Source: Paenibacillus sp. FSL H8-0548 (GTDB lineage: Bacteria; Bacillota; Bacilli; Paenibacillales; Paenibacillaceae). From it: a DNA stretch of 64,000 nucleotides. The stretch's first letter is position 1. Every line of letters starts with the position of its first letter. Below, piece after piece: positions 17,996 through 27,329 of the stretch. The notes under the pieces were generated by a model. The model saw only the letters and a program-made list of their open reading frames with translations. It searched no databases and was not told the DNA's origin. A program made the position numbers and the translations under genes. The stretch lies in contig NZ_CP152049.1 of NCBI RefSeq assembly GCF_038630985.1, positions 6,034,501 to 6,098,500 on the forward strand, written 5' to 3'.

Positions 17996-19378
17996 ATGGT
18001 ATTCAGCAGTCTACTTTTTCTCTTTCTCTTTCTGCCTGCTGTGCTGCTGCTTTATTTCGTATCGCCGTGGAGATTGAAAAACCTCGTATTATTCGCGACA
18101 AGCCTCATTTTCTATGCATGGGGCGAGCCCGTGTATATTGCGATCATGCTTCTTTCCACGATTACAGACTACGGCTTCGGACTGCTCCTAAGCAATCCGA
18201 AGCGCAGCAGCCTGCAGCGGAAATGGATCGTTGTCGCCTCCATCATCGTTAATTTGACTTTGCTCGGTTATTTTAAATACGCTGATTTTTTGATCCAAAA
18301 TGTGAATGCACTGCTTGGTACGCAAATCCCGTTAACTGAGCTGGCGCTGCCAATTGGCATATCGTTTTATACGTTCCAGTCCATGTCCTACATTATTGAT
18401 ATCTACCGAGGCACTGCAAAAGCGCAGCGCAACTGGCTCGACTTCGCTACCTTCGTCGCCTTGTTTCCGCAGCTCGTCGCTGGGCCTATCGTTCAGTACT
18501 CGACGATCGCAGAGCAATTGCGCCATCGGACCGTCAGCACAGAGCTATTCGCGGAGGGCGTGCGGAGATTCATCATTGGATTAGCGAAAAAAGTGCTGCT
18601 TGCCAACAATATCGGCCTCTTATGGAATACGATATCCAGCACAAGCGTAGAATCGATGCCGGCTTTGACTGCTTGGCTAGGGATCATTGCCTTCGCTTTT
18701 CAAATTTACTTCGATTTCAGCGGTTATTCCGATATGGCCATTGGGCTTGGCCTCATGTTTGGCTTCCGCTTTAATGAAAACTTCAATCGCCCGTACACGG
18801 CGCAAAGCATTACTGACTTTTGGCGTCGGTGGCATATTTCACTCAGCACATGGTTTCGTGACTATGTGTATATACCGCTTGGCGGTAATCGGAAAGGGCC
18901 TTGGAAGCAGCTAAGAAACATTATGATCGTTTGGCTGCTGACTGGCATTTGGCATGGGGCAAGCTGGAATTTTCTGCTTTGGGGCTTATATTTCGGAGTT
19001 GTTCTCGTTTTTGAAAAATGGCTCGGCCTAAGGCTGCTGCAGCGAATGCCCGTCTGGGTTCGACATATGTACGCATTGCTGCTTATTTTAATCGGCTGGG
19101 TATTTTTCGCCTTTGATGAGCTTTCGGCAATGAGCGCTTATTTCGCTGCTATGCTTGGATTTAACGATCAGCCGCTATGGAATGATGAATCGTTGTATCT
19201 GTTGTATACGAACGCTATTTTGATTCTGCTATTAGTGCTGGCATCCTTGCCCAAGCGCAAGAAAGAGCTTCGCTTAGCACCGGTCATTCAGCTCGGCTGG
19301 CATGCTGTGCTGTTTCTCATGTCAATCGCTTATTTGGTTGACGCCACGTTTAACCCGTTTTTGTATTTCCGTTTTTAA
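17996..19378 (+). CDS. MBOAT-family O-acyltransferase (AlgI/DltB-like)
   Basis: A 460-residue polytopic membrane protein, about ten or more helices. It carries the MBOAT signatures FLPQLVAGPIV-like (FPQLVAGPIVQYS), DFWRRWHISLSTWFRDYVYIPLGG (shown in part) and the catalytic-histidine motif TGIWHGASWNF. Family members move an acyl group, usually acetyl, across the membrane to extracellular polysaccharide or teichoic acid together with a partner esterase/transferase. That partner is the next gene, 21 bp away. The acceptor polymer cannot be told from here. Confidence 0.92.
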   Translation: MVFSSLLFLFLFLPAVLLLYFVSPWRLKNLVLFATSLIFYAWGEPVYIAIMLLSTITDYGFGLLLSNPKRSSLQRKWIVVASIIVNLTLLGYFKYADFLIQNVNALLGTQIPLTELALPIGISFYTFQSMSYIIDIYRGTAKAQRNWLDFATFVALFPQLVAGPIVQYSTIAEQLRHRTVSTELFAEGVRRFIIGLAKKVLLANNIGLLWNTISSTSVESMPALTAWLGIIAFAFQIYFDFSGYSDMAIGLGLMFGFRFNENFNRPYTAQSITDFWRRWHISLSTWFRDYVYIPLGGNRKGPWKQLRNIMIVWLLTGIWHGASWNFLLWGLYFGVVLVFEKWLGLRLLQRMPVWVRHMYALLLILIGWVFFAFDELSAMSAYFAAMLGFNDQPLWNDESLYLLYTNAILILLLVLASLPKRKKELRLAPVIQLGWHAVLFLMSIAYLVDATFNPFLYFRF

Positions 19379-19399
19379 TGGTGAAGGAGGCTGGCAAAT

Positions 19400-20548
19400 A
19401 TGAACAAGAAGACGGATCGCGCTTTTGTATGGGGCTTCGTCAGTATTCTGTTTGCCCTGTCGTTATTATTTTTTGTGCTGCCTGTGCAAGTATTCTCCGA
19501 CGTAGAAAATCGCACACTGCAGCAAGCACCCAAGCTTACTTGGGAGAACCTTTGGTCCAAGAAGTTTTCGGATGAATCCGAAAGCTATGTGACCGATCAT
19601 TTCCCTTTCCGGACGGGCTGGGTTTGGTCAAAATCATTACTGGAGCAGCTTCGGCTGCAGCAGGAAAATAACGGCATTTACAAGGGCTCGGATGGCTATT
19701 TATTCGAAAAGTTCAATGAGCCGAGTTCCGCAGAGCTCTTGGAATATACAGCGGCGGTAAAGAAATATGCGCTAAATCATCCCGATGCAAATGTAACCTT
19801 TATGCTGGCGCCTACCTCTATCGGCCTTTATCCCGAGCGTTTGCCTTGGCTCGCCGAAGCTTATCCGCAAACGAACGTAAACAGCCTTATTGCTGATCAG
19901 GTCCAGGGCAGCTTATCGTTTATCAACGGCTTTGACTTTCTGCGTCCGGCTGCCAGCGGCTCCAAGCCGATCTACTACAAAACAGATCACCACTGGACAA
20001 CCTATGGCGCTTATCTGGCTTATGCTGCTTACGCAAAGAACATGGGCTGGACGCCCGCTGTTGAAACGGATTTTGATATTAAAACCGTTACCGATTCGTT
20101 TCTTGGCAGCTATCATACGCGCAGTCAATTCAGCGGATTGGACGCGGATGCCATACAAGCCTATTTACCGAAAAATAGTTTCGCTACTGAAATGTACGTT
20201 GCGGATACCGATCAAACGCTCAGCAGCATGTATGATCCGAGCTACTTAGCGAAAAAGGATAAATACTCTTATTTTCTCGGCGGCGTGCATGCGTTATTAA
20301 CGCTTAAAACCGAGCTTACACCTGGCACAGCTGACCTAGATAAGCTGCTGGTCATCAAGGATTCTTATGCGCACAGCTTCCTGCCATTCCTTACGCAGCA
20401 TGTGGAACAAATTCATGTCATCGATATTCGCTACTATAATGGCAGCATCAGCGACTACATGGCGGAAAACGGGATTAAGGATGTGCTTCTGCTCTTTAAT
20501 ACAACAACGTTTATAACCGAACGGAATTTGTTGAAGCTGAAATATTAA
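19400..20548 (+). CDS. DHHW-family protein (AlgJ/AlgX-like acyl transfer partner)
   Basis: A 382-residue protein with one N-terminal membrane anchor (~10-30) and an SGNH-hydrolase-like extracellular domain. The name-giving motif is KTDHHWTTYGAY near residue 199-210. DSYAHSFLPF near 325 likely supplies the nucleophilic serine. In alginate-type systems the MBOAT protein exports the acyl group and a protein of this fold attaches it to sugar hydroxyls. The ribosome site is GAAGGAGG. Last gene of the three-gene operon. Confidence 0.88.
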   Translation: MNKKTDRAFVWGFVSILFALSLLFFVLPVQVFSDVENRTLQQAPKLTWENLWSKKFSDESESYVTDHFPFRTGWVWSKSLLEQLRLQQENNGIYKGSDGYLFEKFNEPSSAELLEYTAAVKKYALNHPDANVTFMLAPTSIGLYPERLPWLAEAYPQTNVNSLIADQVQGSLSFINGFDFLRPAASGSKPIYYKTDHHWTTYGAYLAYAAYAKNMGWTPAVETDFDIKTVTDSFLGSYHTRSQFSGLDADAIQAYLPKNSFATEMYVADTDQTLSSMYDPSYLAKKDKYSYFLGGVHALLTLKTELTPGTADLDKLLVIKDSYAHSFLPFLTQHVEQIHVIDIRYYNGSISDYMAENGIKDVLLLFNTTTFITERNLLKLKY

Positions 20549-20647
20549 GAGGATGGCAGCTGGGGCGGTTAATCCTATATTTGTCTGGTGGCGGCAAGAA
20601 TAGCTGGAAAATCTCCAGTTAAACTAGGCAATACCGAGTCTTTTTCA

Positions 20648-20736
20648 GATATACAGGGAAAAACACCCGCTAATTTTGTCTGCTTGATCTATTTTGACCC
20701 TATTTGTCCAAATTAACGGTAGTTTTTCCATGTATC
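20648..20736. repeat. Palindromic intergenic element
   Basis: GATATACAGGGAAAAACACC at 20648 and the sequence ending at 20736 (AACGGTAGTTTTTCCATGTATC in two parts) form a long imperfect inverted repeat, with AATTT/AAATT pairing inside. It lies in the spacer after the DHHW gene and has no T run at the end, so it is more like a dispersed palindromic repeat than a terminator. The rest of 20549-20872 shows no gene. Confidence 0.55.
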
Positions 20737-20872
20737 AAGCTCCAACACGTACAAATCGAAAGATTAGAAGGAGAATTTCCTGTTACTCAAACAGCCTCCT
20801 GAGCCTTCACCCACATATCAGCACTGAGCCAATAAACGTGGAGTCTCAATAGTAGTATTATCTACTAGGGGG

Positions 20873-21007
20873 TTAGTTTTCCTTCTGCTTCTGCGCTTCA
20901 TAACGCTCTATTGCTTCCTTCGCTAAATCACGCTTTGGCAGCTTGGAGTTAATTACTAGCAGCAATCCAATGACGATAAGCAACAGAATAACAATTAAAA
21001 TTTCCAG
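20873..21007 (-). CDS. Small single-pass membrane protein, 44 aa
   Basis: A short frame not opened by ATG. A CTG at 21005-21007 lies 6 nt after GGAGGG. The product is an uninterrupted hydrophobic helix (LEILIVILLLIVIGLLLVIN) followed by a basic then mixed-charge cytoplasmic tail (SKLPKRDLAKEAIERYEAQK). This topology and the strong ribosome site argue for a true small protein. The CTG start is unusual; no ATG, GTG or TTG is available in frame before the upstream stop. No terminator was identified and the function is unknown. Confidence 0.5.
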   Translation of the reverse strand: MEILIVILLLIVIGLLLVINSKLPKRDLAKEAIERYEAQKQKEN

Positions 21008-21088
21008 CTTACTCCCTCCGCCCCAACTGTACTCTAGAAAAGCTCAGCTTCTCAAAAAACAGTCTTTTCTATTGGTACGCTGATTCAA

Positions 21089-21646
21089 TCAATCATAACC
21101 GCCCTCTGATTCAGGTAAGTTGATGTATTCCTGCTTAGCCTCGACAATGCTTTGAATGTACTCTCGCAATTCCAATACACGCTCTGCATCTTCAGATAAC
21201 TCACAATATTTGTCCGTCCAAGTAAAAGTTTTCGTTTCTCCATTTATATTGATTTCCCATGTGTCCTCGCTGTAAGGAACACGTTCACAGCCTTTAACCG
21301 CTGGTTCCAGCTCCTTCATAGCCATGATGTTTATTTCTCTCATTTTCTCATAAATACTGATCATTTCTTCTTTTGTAAACGCAATTTTTGCAGAAGCTGT
21401 CCCATTCATGATCAAATCCTTTGTTGCTGTTCCTTGAAAAGTATTAATTTCGTTTTTGTTAACGGTTCCATATCCGTAGCGGACCATGAAATTAAAAGCA
21501 TTCGGCATGGTCTTCGGCATCGTATTTTGCTCAGCAGCTTTACTAGGTTTCTGTATCCTTGTTGATTCTATTTTAATATTTTTTTCCGTACTGCAGCCTG
21601 CAGTGATTAGCAGCAATACGAATATAAATGAGTATAATCGTTTCAT
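21089..21646 (-). CDS. Putative lipoprotein, 185 aa
   Basis: Start ATG 21646 follows GGGAGGGC. The signal peptide ends in a lipobox-like LLITAGC (Cys near residue 18). A polar linker leads to a small mixed domain with two later cysteines (VKGCERVPYSED and DKYCELSEDAE) that could form a disulfide. I do not recognise a family. It is AT-richer than the metabolic genes and stands alone. Confidence 0.65.
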   Translation of the reverse strand: MKRLYSFIFVLLLITAGCSTEKNIKIESTRIQKPSKAAEQNTMPKTMPNAFNFMVRYGYGTVNKNEINTFQGTATKDLIMNGTASAKIAFTKEEMISIYEKMREINIMAMKELEPAVKGCERVPYSEDTWEININGETKTFTWTDKYCELSEDAERVLELREYIQSIVEAKQEYINLPESEGGYD

Positions 21647-21724
21647 TTGGGTGCCCTCCCATTATTTCTACCTAGCATTTAGACGGGAATAAGAGCTAAT
21701 AGTTGCGGAATTCGAGCATATCGA

Positions 21725-22234
21725 TTATTTTTTTGCATTACGGAACCGATATATTCCAAAATCTCCAAAGCTTGAAGCTAATATAGCATCGCGAAGCGGA
21801 TAGAGATTAGGGGTAAATCTTAATTCGATGCCTTTTTCCAAAAGTCGATCCATTAAACGATCTATCGGCTCTACCTGTAATGGTATAACCGTTTGATGTG
21901 ATACATAATAACCCGCTGTTTTATCCATAAGTTCAAAGCTATCCTCATGAAAGTGATATCTATACAACATTTGCTCGGCGATTTTTGTATACCAACCACT
22001 TTCCACTGTAACGATTGTATGCGCAGACGTATGATTGAAAAATAACTGTACATGCTCCTCAGTCGTCTCTTCCGTTCTCCTGCAAACAATGCGGGGACAG
22101 TCCCTTGGAACATAATATGAATATTCATTCTCTTCGTCAATCGCCCATACGACGGGCTGACTGCCTGGTATATTTTGATTTTCTCGTGGCACAAATAATT
22201 TAATGCTGCTATCCTCGCTAAAATGATATAACAT
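21725..22234 (-). CDS. DUF6886-like protein
   Basis: A 169-residue soluble protein starting MLYHFSEDSSIKLFVPR. It contains VVWAIDEENEYSYYVPRDCP and the ending ELRFTPNLYPLRDAILASS, which I recognise as the DUF6886 pattern (an RES/ART-like small fold has been suggested for similar N-terminal YHFSE proteins, but this is uncertain). The ribosome site is AGAGGGTG. No operon partner; function unknown. Confidence 0.65.
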   Translation of the reverse strand: MLYHFSEDSSIKLFVPRENQNIPGSQPVVWAIDEENEYSYYVPRDCPRIVCRRTEETTEEHVQLFFNHTSAHTIVTVESGWYTKIAEQMLYRYHFHEDSFELMDKTAGYYVSHQTVIPLQVEPIDRLMDRLLEKGIELRFTPNLYPLRDAILASSFGDFGIYRFRNAKK

Positions 22235-22512
22235 TCCGCACCCTCTTTACTATTGATTGGTATGCTGCAAGGACAAACTTAACTTATCTTAATAATCTTA
22301 CTGTAATTAGGTTTTCAATTTCCATAGATAAAATACGATTTCCTACCTAAGTATGGAGAATAATAATATTCATTATAAAGCCTACGGCCGAGTTCGTGTG
22401 TAGTCAAATCAAAGTAATGCACTTTCTGCAATAGAAAGCAAAAAAATGAGCGATTTTCAGAGCTACATTGCACAAAATACAGGCCTGTTGATTATCCAAG
22501 TATTAGGATAAG

Positions 22513-22800
22513 GGGAAGGTGTGGAAATAGATCTATTTATTAGATCTATTTCAGCATTTTAAGCTAAGTTGGCGAATTTAGATCTAAAAAATAGACCTAT
22601 TTCATCGCAAAGCGGGCATGATGTGCCCATTTGTTGGGAAGGTGTAAGAATAGATCTATTTATTAGATCTATTTCAGCGTTTTAAGCTCATTTGGTGGAT
22701 TTAGATCTAAAAATTAGACCTATTTCACCGTAGAGCGGGCATGATGTGCCCATTGGTTGGGAACGTGTGTGAATAGGTCTCTGTAGTCGTCCTATTTCTG
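22513..22800. repeat. Tandem repeat, 123-bp period, about 2.3 copies
   Basis: GGGAAGGTGT begins at 22513 and 22636, and GGGAACGTGT at 22759. Each unit contains AATAGATCTATT-TATT-AGATCTATT and a complementary TAGATCTAAAAANTAGACC, so it can fold on itself. The third unit is diverged and breaks off. The surrounding spacer (22235-23001) has no credible gene. Confidence 0.8.
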
Positions 22801-23001
22801 CTGGGAATGGATAAGCTCTTTTCAAATCACATTCCCTTTTACTGGGTAATCAACAGGCCTGTATAAAGCGCAATGTAGAGGCGGCAGATGGGCTCAACTA
22901 ACCCAACTATCCAGCTTATATCAACTGACGACTTACACCTTACCATCTTGTATGCTATCTCGCTAACTAACTTCTGCTTGAGTTATTACTTCCAAAAAAA
23001 A

Positions 23002-23036
23002 TCCGCTAATCAACTTAGGATAAGTTAACTAGCGGA
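23002..23036 (-). terminator. Terminator of the tubulin/GTPase operon
   Basis: A 16-bp imperfect stem (23002-23017 with 23021-23036) followed on the minus strand by T8 (complement of 22994-23001), five bases after the stop of the last operon gene. Confidence 0.85.
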
Positions 23037-23041
23037 AATGT

Positions 23042-26000
23042 TTATGATTTATCTACAACGCTTAACACAGTAAGCTTATATTCTTCTTCACCGATACGGA
23101 TAATGCTGTCCGCCGGGATATCGACCTGCTTGCCGAGATTAACTTCAACCCGGCTTCCATAACCATTGAGCTCATTCGCCTCATTGCTGCCGATGTCTGG
23201 CAGAGGGCTAGTTTCTGCTTGACTCCCCGAATCAGAATCAGATTCAGGCGCATTAGGATTGGTTGTCGCAGAACTGCTCCCTGAAGCACCCGAATCACTC
23301 GAAGCAGCCGTTCCGTATTCCGCATCTGATACAGGCGTTGCAGCAGGCAAAGATGCAGACGGTTCCGTTGACTCCGAAGGCTGCTGCGACCATTCTCCGG
23401 AAGGTGCGTCTGTAACACTGCCATTTGCCGTATCCGTGCTGCAGTTAGAGGCTAGCATCAGCTTAGTATATTCAACCTTTTCAATGCCCGCCGACTCTAT
23501 AGTTAACGAGCTCGGTGCAAACTGTTCACAAGCGGCTGCGTCCTTGAACAAGAACACTAGGGAGGTTGTTGCCTCCTGCCCCTCGATTTCCGGCTGCAGC
23601 TCCGCATAAACGAGCGTATCTGGACCCGTCATATTCGCTTCAGCAGTAGGCTGAACCCCAGGCAAAATGGCCCCTTCCTTCCCCTCATCGCCTTTGTTCG
23701 CATTAGAGTAAATGAACCCGGCAACGATCAATACAACTCCGAGGCCCGCAATCGTTGTTATCATCTTCGCTTTCGAATTCCGAAAAAATAATAAGGGATT
23801 GCCCGAGGAAAGCTCTCGTTCAGCCTGCTTATATACAGCCTTAAGGAAGGCCCCTCCCTTGTCGAAATGCTGTTTCCGATTCGCACGTTTCTTGAAAGCA
23901 TCGCGGTCATATTTCACAAAATAGCTGACAATCGCTGAGGAATATGCAGGTACGAACCCTCTTGGCCTCATGAATTCAGACTGCTGCTCAGACCATTGAA
24001 AAAACTGATAAATCATTTCCTTATTCGGAGCATGACGATGCAAATAGTCCAGCAATCCCACATAATCTACTGTCTCTGTATCGGTACTGCGCAGAAACGC
24101 CAGCATAAGCTGCGGAAAATCAGCTCGATCCAGCTGTCCCTCCAGCAGCCCGCGTCCTGCCAACTGTACAAGATCAATCTCCGGCGGCGACAGTCTGTCG
24201 AACAATGAAGCTGACGGCTTAGGCTGCACAAACCATTCATACAAGGCAAGCAGCATAACGGCTGCCGAGCTCTGACGCGGATCCTGCAGCTTTCCGTTCC
24301 AGCGCTGCAGCCGATCCTTATGGCTTAGGAAATCTGCTGACGCAAGCTGATCCTTGGTGATCCTGCTCAGCTCAAGCTCAGCAAGCGTCGTCCGATAGAC
24401 AGCAAGCTCCAGCTCCCGATATAAATCCCCAGCTTCATCCGAGGATCGCTGTTTTTCTATTCCATCCAGCCTGCGCAGCTGCTCGAAGGCTCTGCTAACC
24501 GCTGGGAGCGAATAGCGCTCACGCTCAAGCTTGCCTTGCAGCTGCTGACGGGCTAGTGTATGGAAAGGCGCATAACCAAGCAGCTTAGGATGCACGCTGC
24601 CCCACTCCTCAATGAGCTGAAGCACGCTTTTGGCACCTGATACCGCTTGAAGCTTCTTCTCCAGAAAGGGCAGCAGTAATGTGTCGGCCAGCCGCGAACC
24701 AGCAAGCAGCGACTTAAAAAAGGCTTTGCTTAAATTCGGACTGCTTTCAATTGCCGCATAAAGCGCAGCCGCTGCTTCCTGATCGTTCTGCTTGTTCGCA
24801 TTATTGAGCGCTGAGATGAAGAAAGAGATCATCTTGCCCTCAAGATTTTTGCCATCGATTCGGTAATACTCCTTGAAGACATCCACAATGAACGCCTCGG
24901 GAACTGCCCCTTGCCGTACACGATCAAATTCATAATCGAAGCGTGACAGAAGAATATCATTCAGCCGAATTTTTGAATCTATTGAGCCTGATGGCTCCAA
25001 ATAATCGAGCAGGCCTCGCAGCACCGCGCTTTTATGCGCTTCATAGAGCGATTCATTGCCCTCCTCAATTTGATAAATAATGCATAGCTCATGATAGCTG
25101 GATGCAGCTGTTTGACGCTCTGCCCCCATATCTGCCAGCATTAACTGAGCAAATTGAAAGAAGCTCTCCGCGCGATCCGGTCGCTCTAGCATGTCCCAAG
25201 CGAAATCCAAATACGGCTGCTCCGCTCCATCCAAATCCACATTCATGATCCGGCCGCTCACGAAATCAAACGTAAAATCCTTCTCGATGCTTCGATCTCC
25301 CGGGCGTAGGCTCCCCTGCTCAACGAACGTTAAATGCACTGATTTTCTACTTTGCGGCTCCTTGGCATAGGTGATAAAGCCAAGCTGCTTGCGATAGGCA
25401 TAAGGCAGGCTCGCATAAAGCACCATCAGAAGCTGCTTGGCTTTGTCCGGCAGTTGAGCAATAGGCACATCAAGCGAAACATATATTTTCTTCTTGCCGC
25501 CAACGGCTGCCATCACCGCATAAAGCAGCTGCTTGAAAGCCTTCTCTCCAATATTCAGCAGTGCTAATATGGAACGATACGAGGGTCTAACTACAGCCGC
25601 CCTCTCAAGCGGCAAATGCGCAAGCTCTGCGATCTCTGTCCCCTTGTCAATATCATAGCTGTCCGTAAAGGATGCTCGCAGCCAGCTCTCATAAGGACTG
25701 ACTGACTCATCTTCATGACCGCTTGGAATAACATAGTTATGTGTAAAGAACGCGCTGCGAAGCCCCGTGAAATCTGCTGCCTGATACACGCTGCGTCCCA
25801 GCAGGATATCGCCATTATCCAAATGGAGCAAATGCATCGTCTCTGGATATGCCGCTCCGTCCTTCTCACCGCGTGTGGAAAGCTCCGCAGGTGCGTCGTA
25901 TACACAGAAGGGATGCAGCACTTTTTTGATAAAAGCAGGCTCTAAACCGTTTGATTTGGCGATCGTGTCGTAGCCTTCCGTGGATCTGAAAATACCGCGT

Positions 26001-26056
26001 CTCTCCCGTGCGTACAGCTGCTGCTGGATCATCCTGCGGGGCTTGGAATCGCGCAC
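23042..26056 (-). CDS. GAP1-like (GTPase-associated) membrane protein
   Basis: A 1004-residue protein with GTG start; its first base is the last base of the upstream GTPase stop codon, so the two are coupled. The N-terminal ~250 residues (QQQLYARERRGIFRSTEGYD; KVLHPFCVYDAP) fit the N2-type domain of GTPase-associated protein 1 as I know it. A long helical middle follows. One membrane helix lies near residue 757-779 (TTIAGLGVVLIVAGFIY), then an extracellular Ser/Thr/Ala-rich linker and a short beta domain at the end. So a cytoplasmic part faces the GTPase and the tail lies outside. It is probably the output or scaffold of the system; no enzymatic motif is visible. Confidence 0.8.
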   Translation of the reverse strand: MRDSKPRRMIQQQLYARERRGIFRSTEGYDTIAKSNGLEPAFIKKVLHPFCVYDAPAELSTRGEKDGAAYPETMHLLHLDNGDILLGRSVYQAADFTGLRSAFFTHNYVIPSGHEDESVSPYESWLRASFTDSYDIDKGTEIAELAHLPLERAAVVRPSYRSILALLNIGEKAFKQLLYAVMAAVGGKKKIYVSLDVPIAQLPDKAKQLLMVLYASLPYAYRKQLGFITYAKEPQSRKSVHLTFVEQGSLRPGDRSIEKDFTFDFVSGRIMNVDLDGAEQPYLDFAWDMLERPDRAESFFQFAQLMLADMGAERQTAASSYHELCIIYQIEEGNESLYEAHKSAVLRGLLDYLEPSGSIDSKIRLNDILLSRFDYEFDRVRQGAVPEAFIVDVFKEYYRIDGKNLEGKMISFFISALNNANKQNDQEAAAALYAAIESSPNLSKAFFKSLLAGSRLADTLLLPFLEKKLQAVSGAKSVLQLIEEWGSVHPKLLGYAPFHTLARQQLQGKLERERYSLPAVSRAFEQLRRLDGIEKQRSSDEAGDLYRELELAVYRTTLAELELSRITKDQLASADFLSHKDRLQRWNGKLQDPRQSSAAVMLLALYEWFVQPKPSASLFDRLSPPEIDLVQLAGRGLLEGQLDRADFPQLMLAFLRSTDTETVDYVGLLDYLHRHAPNKEMIYQFFQWSEQQSEFMRPRGFVPAYSSAIVSYFVKYDRDAFKKRANRKQHFDKGGAFLKAVYKQAERELSSGNPLLFFRNSKAKMITTIAGLGVVLIVAGFIYSNANKGDEGKEGAILPGVQPTAEANMTGPDTLVYAELQPEIEGQEATTSLVFLFKDAAACEQFAPSSLTIESAGIEKVEYTKLMLASNCSTDTANGSVTDAPSGEWSQQPSESTEPSASLPAATPVSDAEYGTAASSDSGASGSSSATTNPNAPESDSDSGSQAETSPLPDIGSNEANELNGYGSRVEVNLGKQVDIPADSIIRIGEEEYKLTVLSVVDKS

Positions 26057-27315
26057 TATTCTCTTCTCCCCTCAATGTAGTTCAGCTTATAAAGCAGCCA
26101 AATGAAAGGCTCATCCACTCGGATTGGGCTAACGACGGTTTGCAGCTTCTGATCCACGGGGTTGCTGCCAAGCGCGGATACGGCGTAATACGCGGTATCT
26201 CTGAAATAAACGTCCATCGTACCTTTGAAGGGCCGATCGACCTTCTCAATAAAGCGGCGGATTTCTCCATCGATATTTTCGAATTCTGTCAGGTTAAAAT
26301 AATTGCGGTGCACCATATTGTTGAAAACATTGCTGTTCGATTTAATGTATTCCCCATCCTCATCCTTAAGCGAATGAAGCATGTCGCTCTTCGTCAGCAC
26401 GACGGCGGTCGGAATATCCGTTTTGTTGTTCTCCTGATAAGCGATGAAATCGCCGAACATCGTTAGCACGACATCGCGCGGCTCATCGTATTGGGAGACC
26501 CATTCTCCCGGCTTGTCGCCGAGGTTCATTCTTATTTTCTCGCGAATGGAACGAATTTGCAGCGGATCAACCATCAGCAGAATGCCTGCCGAGTTTTTGA
26601 TATGCTGGCCGTGAAGGCCAAGGTAATCCTGCTCCACCATACCCTCGCCCGCCACATCAAAAAATACGAGCGTAAGCGGCGGCTTCGATTCATCCTTAAA
26701 CACAAATTGGAAAATGAAAGGCTCCTGCATTTTCTCCTTTTGGGTGGAAGCAAGCAGATCGCCGCGCTCGAATAACGGCTCCTCGTAATAGGTACGGAAC
26801 TTGCGGCTAATCTCGGCATTAAGCGGCATGCAGGCTGCATCAAAATGGTCTGCTGTCGTATTTTGAAGCGTATGAATTAATGCCGTCATATACACCGATT
26901 TACCAACCTGAGATGCGCCGATAATTGAAATGATGTTGCTTGGCGCCTTGCCCGCCGTTACTGGAAGCTCGTTATGGCATTTCGGACATAGCCTTCTGCG
27001 TGTCAGCTCTCCGTACCGATCATTAATGCCAATGAGCACATGGTCGGAATAGACGCGGTATTCCTCCGGCACATCTACCGGATGCAGCACCGCCTCCATA
27101 TCGTGAACGGAATCAAGGCCAAAGCGCTCCCGATATTTATTGAGCTCCTCATCCTCTCCAAGCGCATAATCCTCATCGTCCTCACGGGAATGGGTAGCGC
27201 GGAAAACGACCTCATCCGGCGTAAACTTGCTAAAGCAGTAGGGGCACACAATATCATAAAATAACGGCCGCTGCTTTGGCTCTGGTTTCTTCTTAAAAAG
27301 ATCAAAAATACCCAT
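26056..27315 (-). CDS. Zinc-ribbon P-loop GTPase (conflict-system type)
   Basis: A 419-residue soluble protein. Two zinc-knuckle pairs, CPYC (24-27) and CPKC (110-113), flank a charged insert. The GTPase core has Walker A GASQVGKS (133-140), a G3-like DVAGEG (220-225) and G4 TKSD (308-311). The domain resembles the double-GTPase proteins that occur with GAP1 partners. The lysine, serine and aspartates needed for nucleotide binding are all present, so it should be active. It is followed directly by the GAP1-like gene and preceded by a beta-rich protein gene 14 bp upstream. Confidence 0.85.
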   Translation of the reverse strand: MGIFDLFKKKPEPKQRPLFYDIVCPYCFSKFTPDEVVFRATHSREDDEDYALGEDEELNKYRERFGLDSVHDMEAVLHPVDVPEEYRVYSDHVLIGINDRYGELTRRRLCPKCHNELPVTAGKAPSNIISIIGASQVGKSVYMTALIHTLQNTTADHFDAACMPLNAEISRKFRTYYEEPLFERGDLLASTQKEKMQEPFIFQFVFKDESKPPLTLVFFDVAGEGMVEQDYLGLHGQHIKNSAGILLMVDPLQIRSIREKIRMNLGDKPGEWVSQYDEPRDVVLTMFGDFIAYQENNKTDIPTAVVLTKSDMLHSLKDEDGEYIKSNSNVFNNMVHRNYFNLTEFENIDGEIRRFIEKVDRPFKGTMDVYFRDTAYYAVSALGSNPVDQKLQTVVSPIRVDEPFIWLLYKLNYIEGRRE

Positions 27316-27329
27316 CCGATCTGCCTCCT

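Noticed and set aside
22513..22800. CRISPR array
   Set aside because: The repeats have a 123-bp period and contiguous similarity without unique spacers; no cas genes are nearby.
23062..23609. Antisense and alternate frames over the Ser/Thr-rich linker of the GAP1-like gene
   Set aside because: Long open frames here are a by-product of repetitive GC-rich codons in the linker; no ribosome sites or domain patterns.
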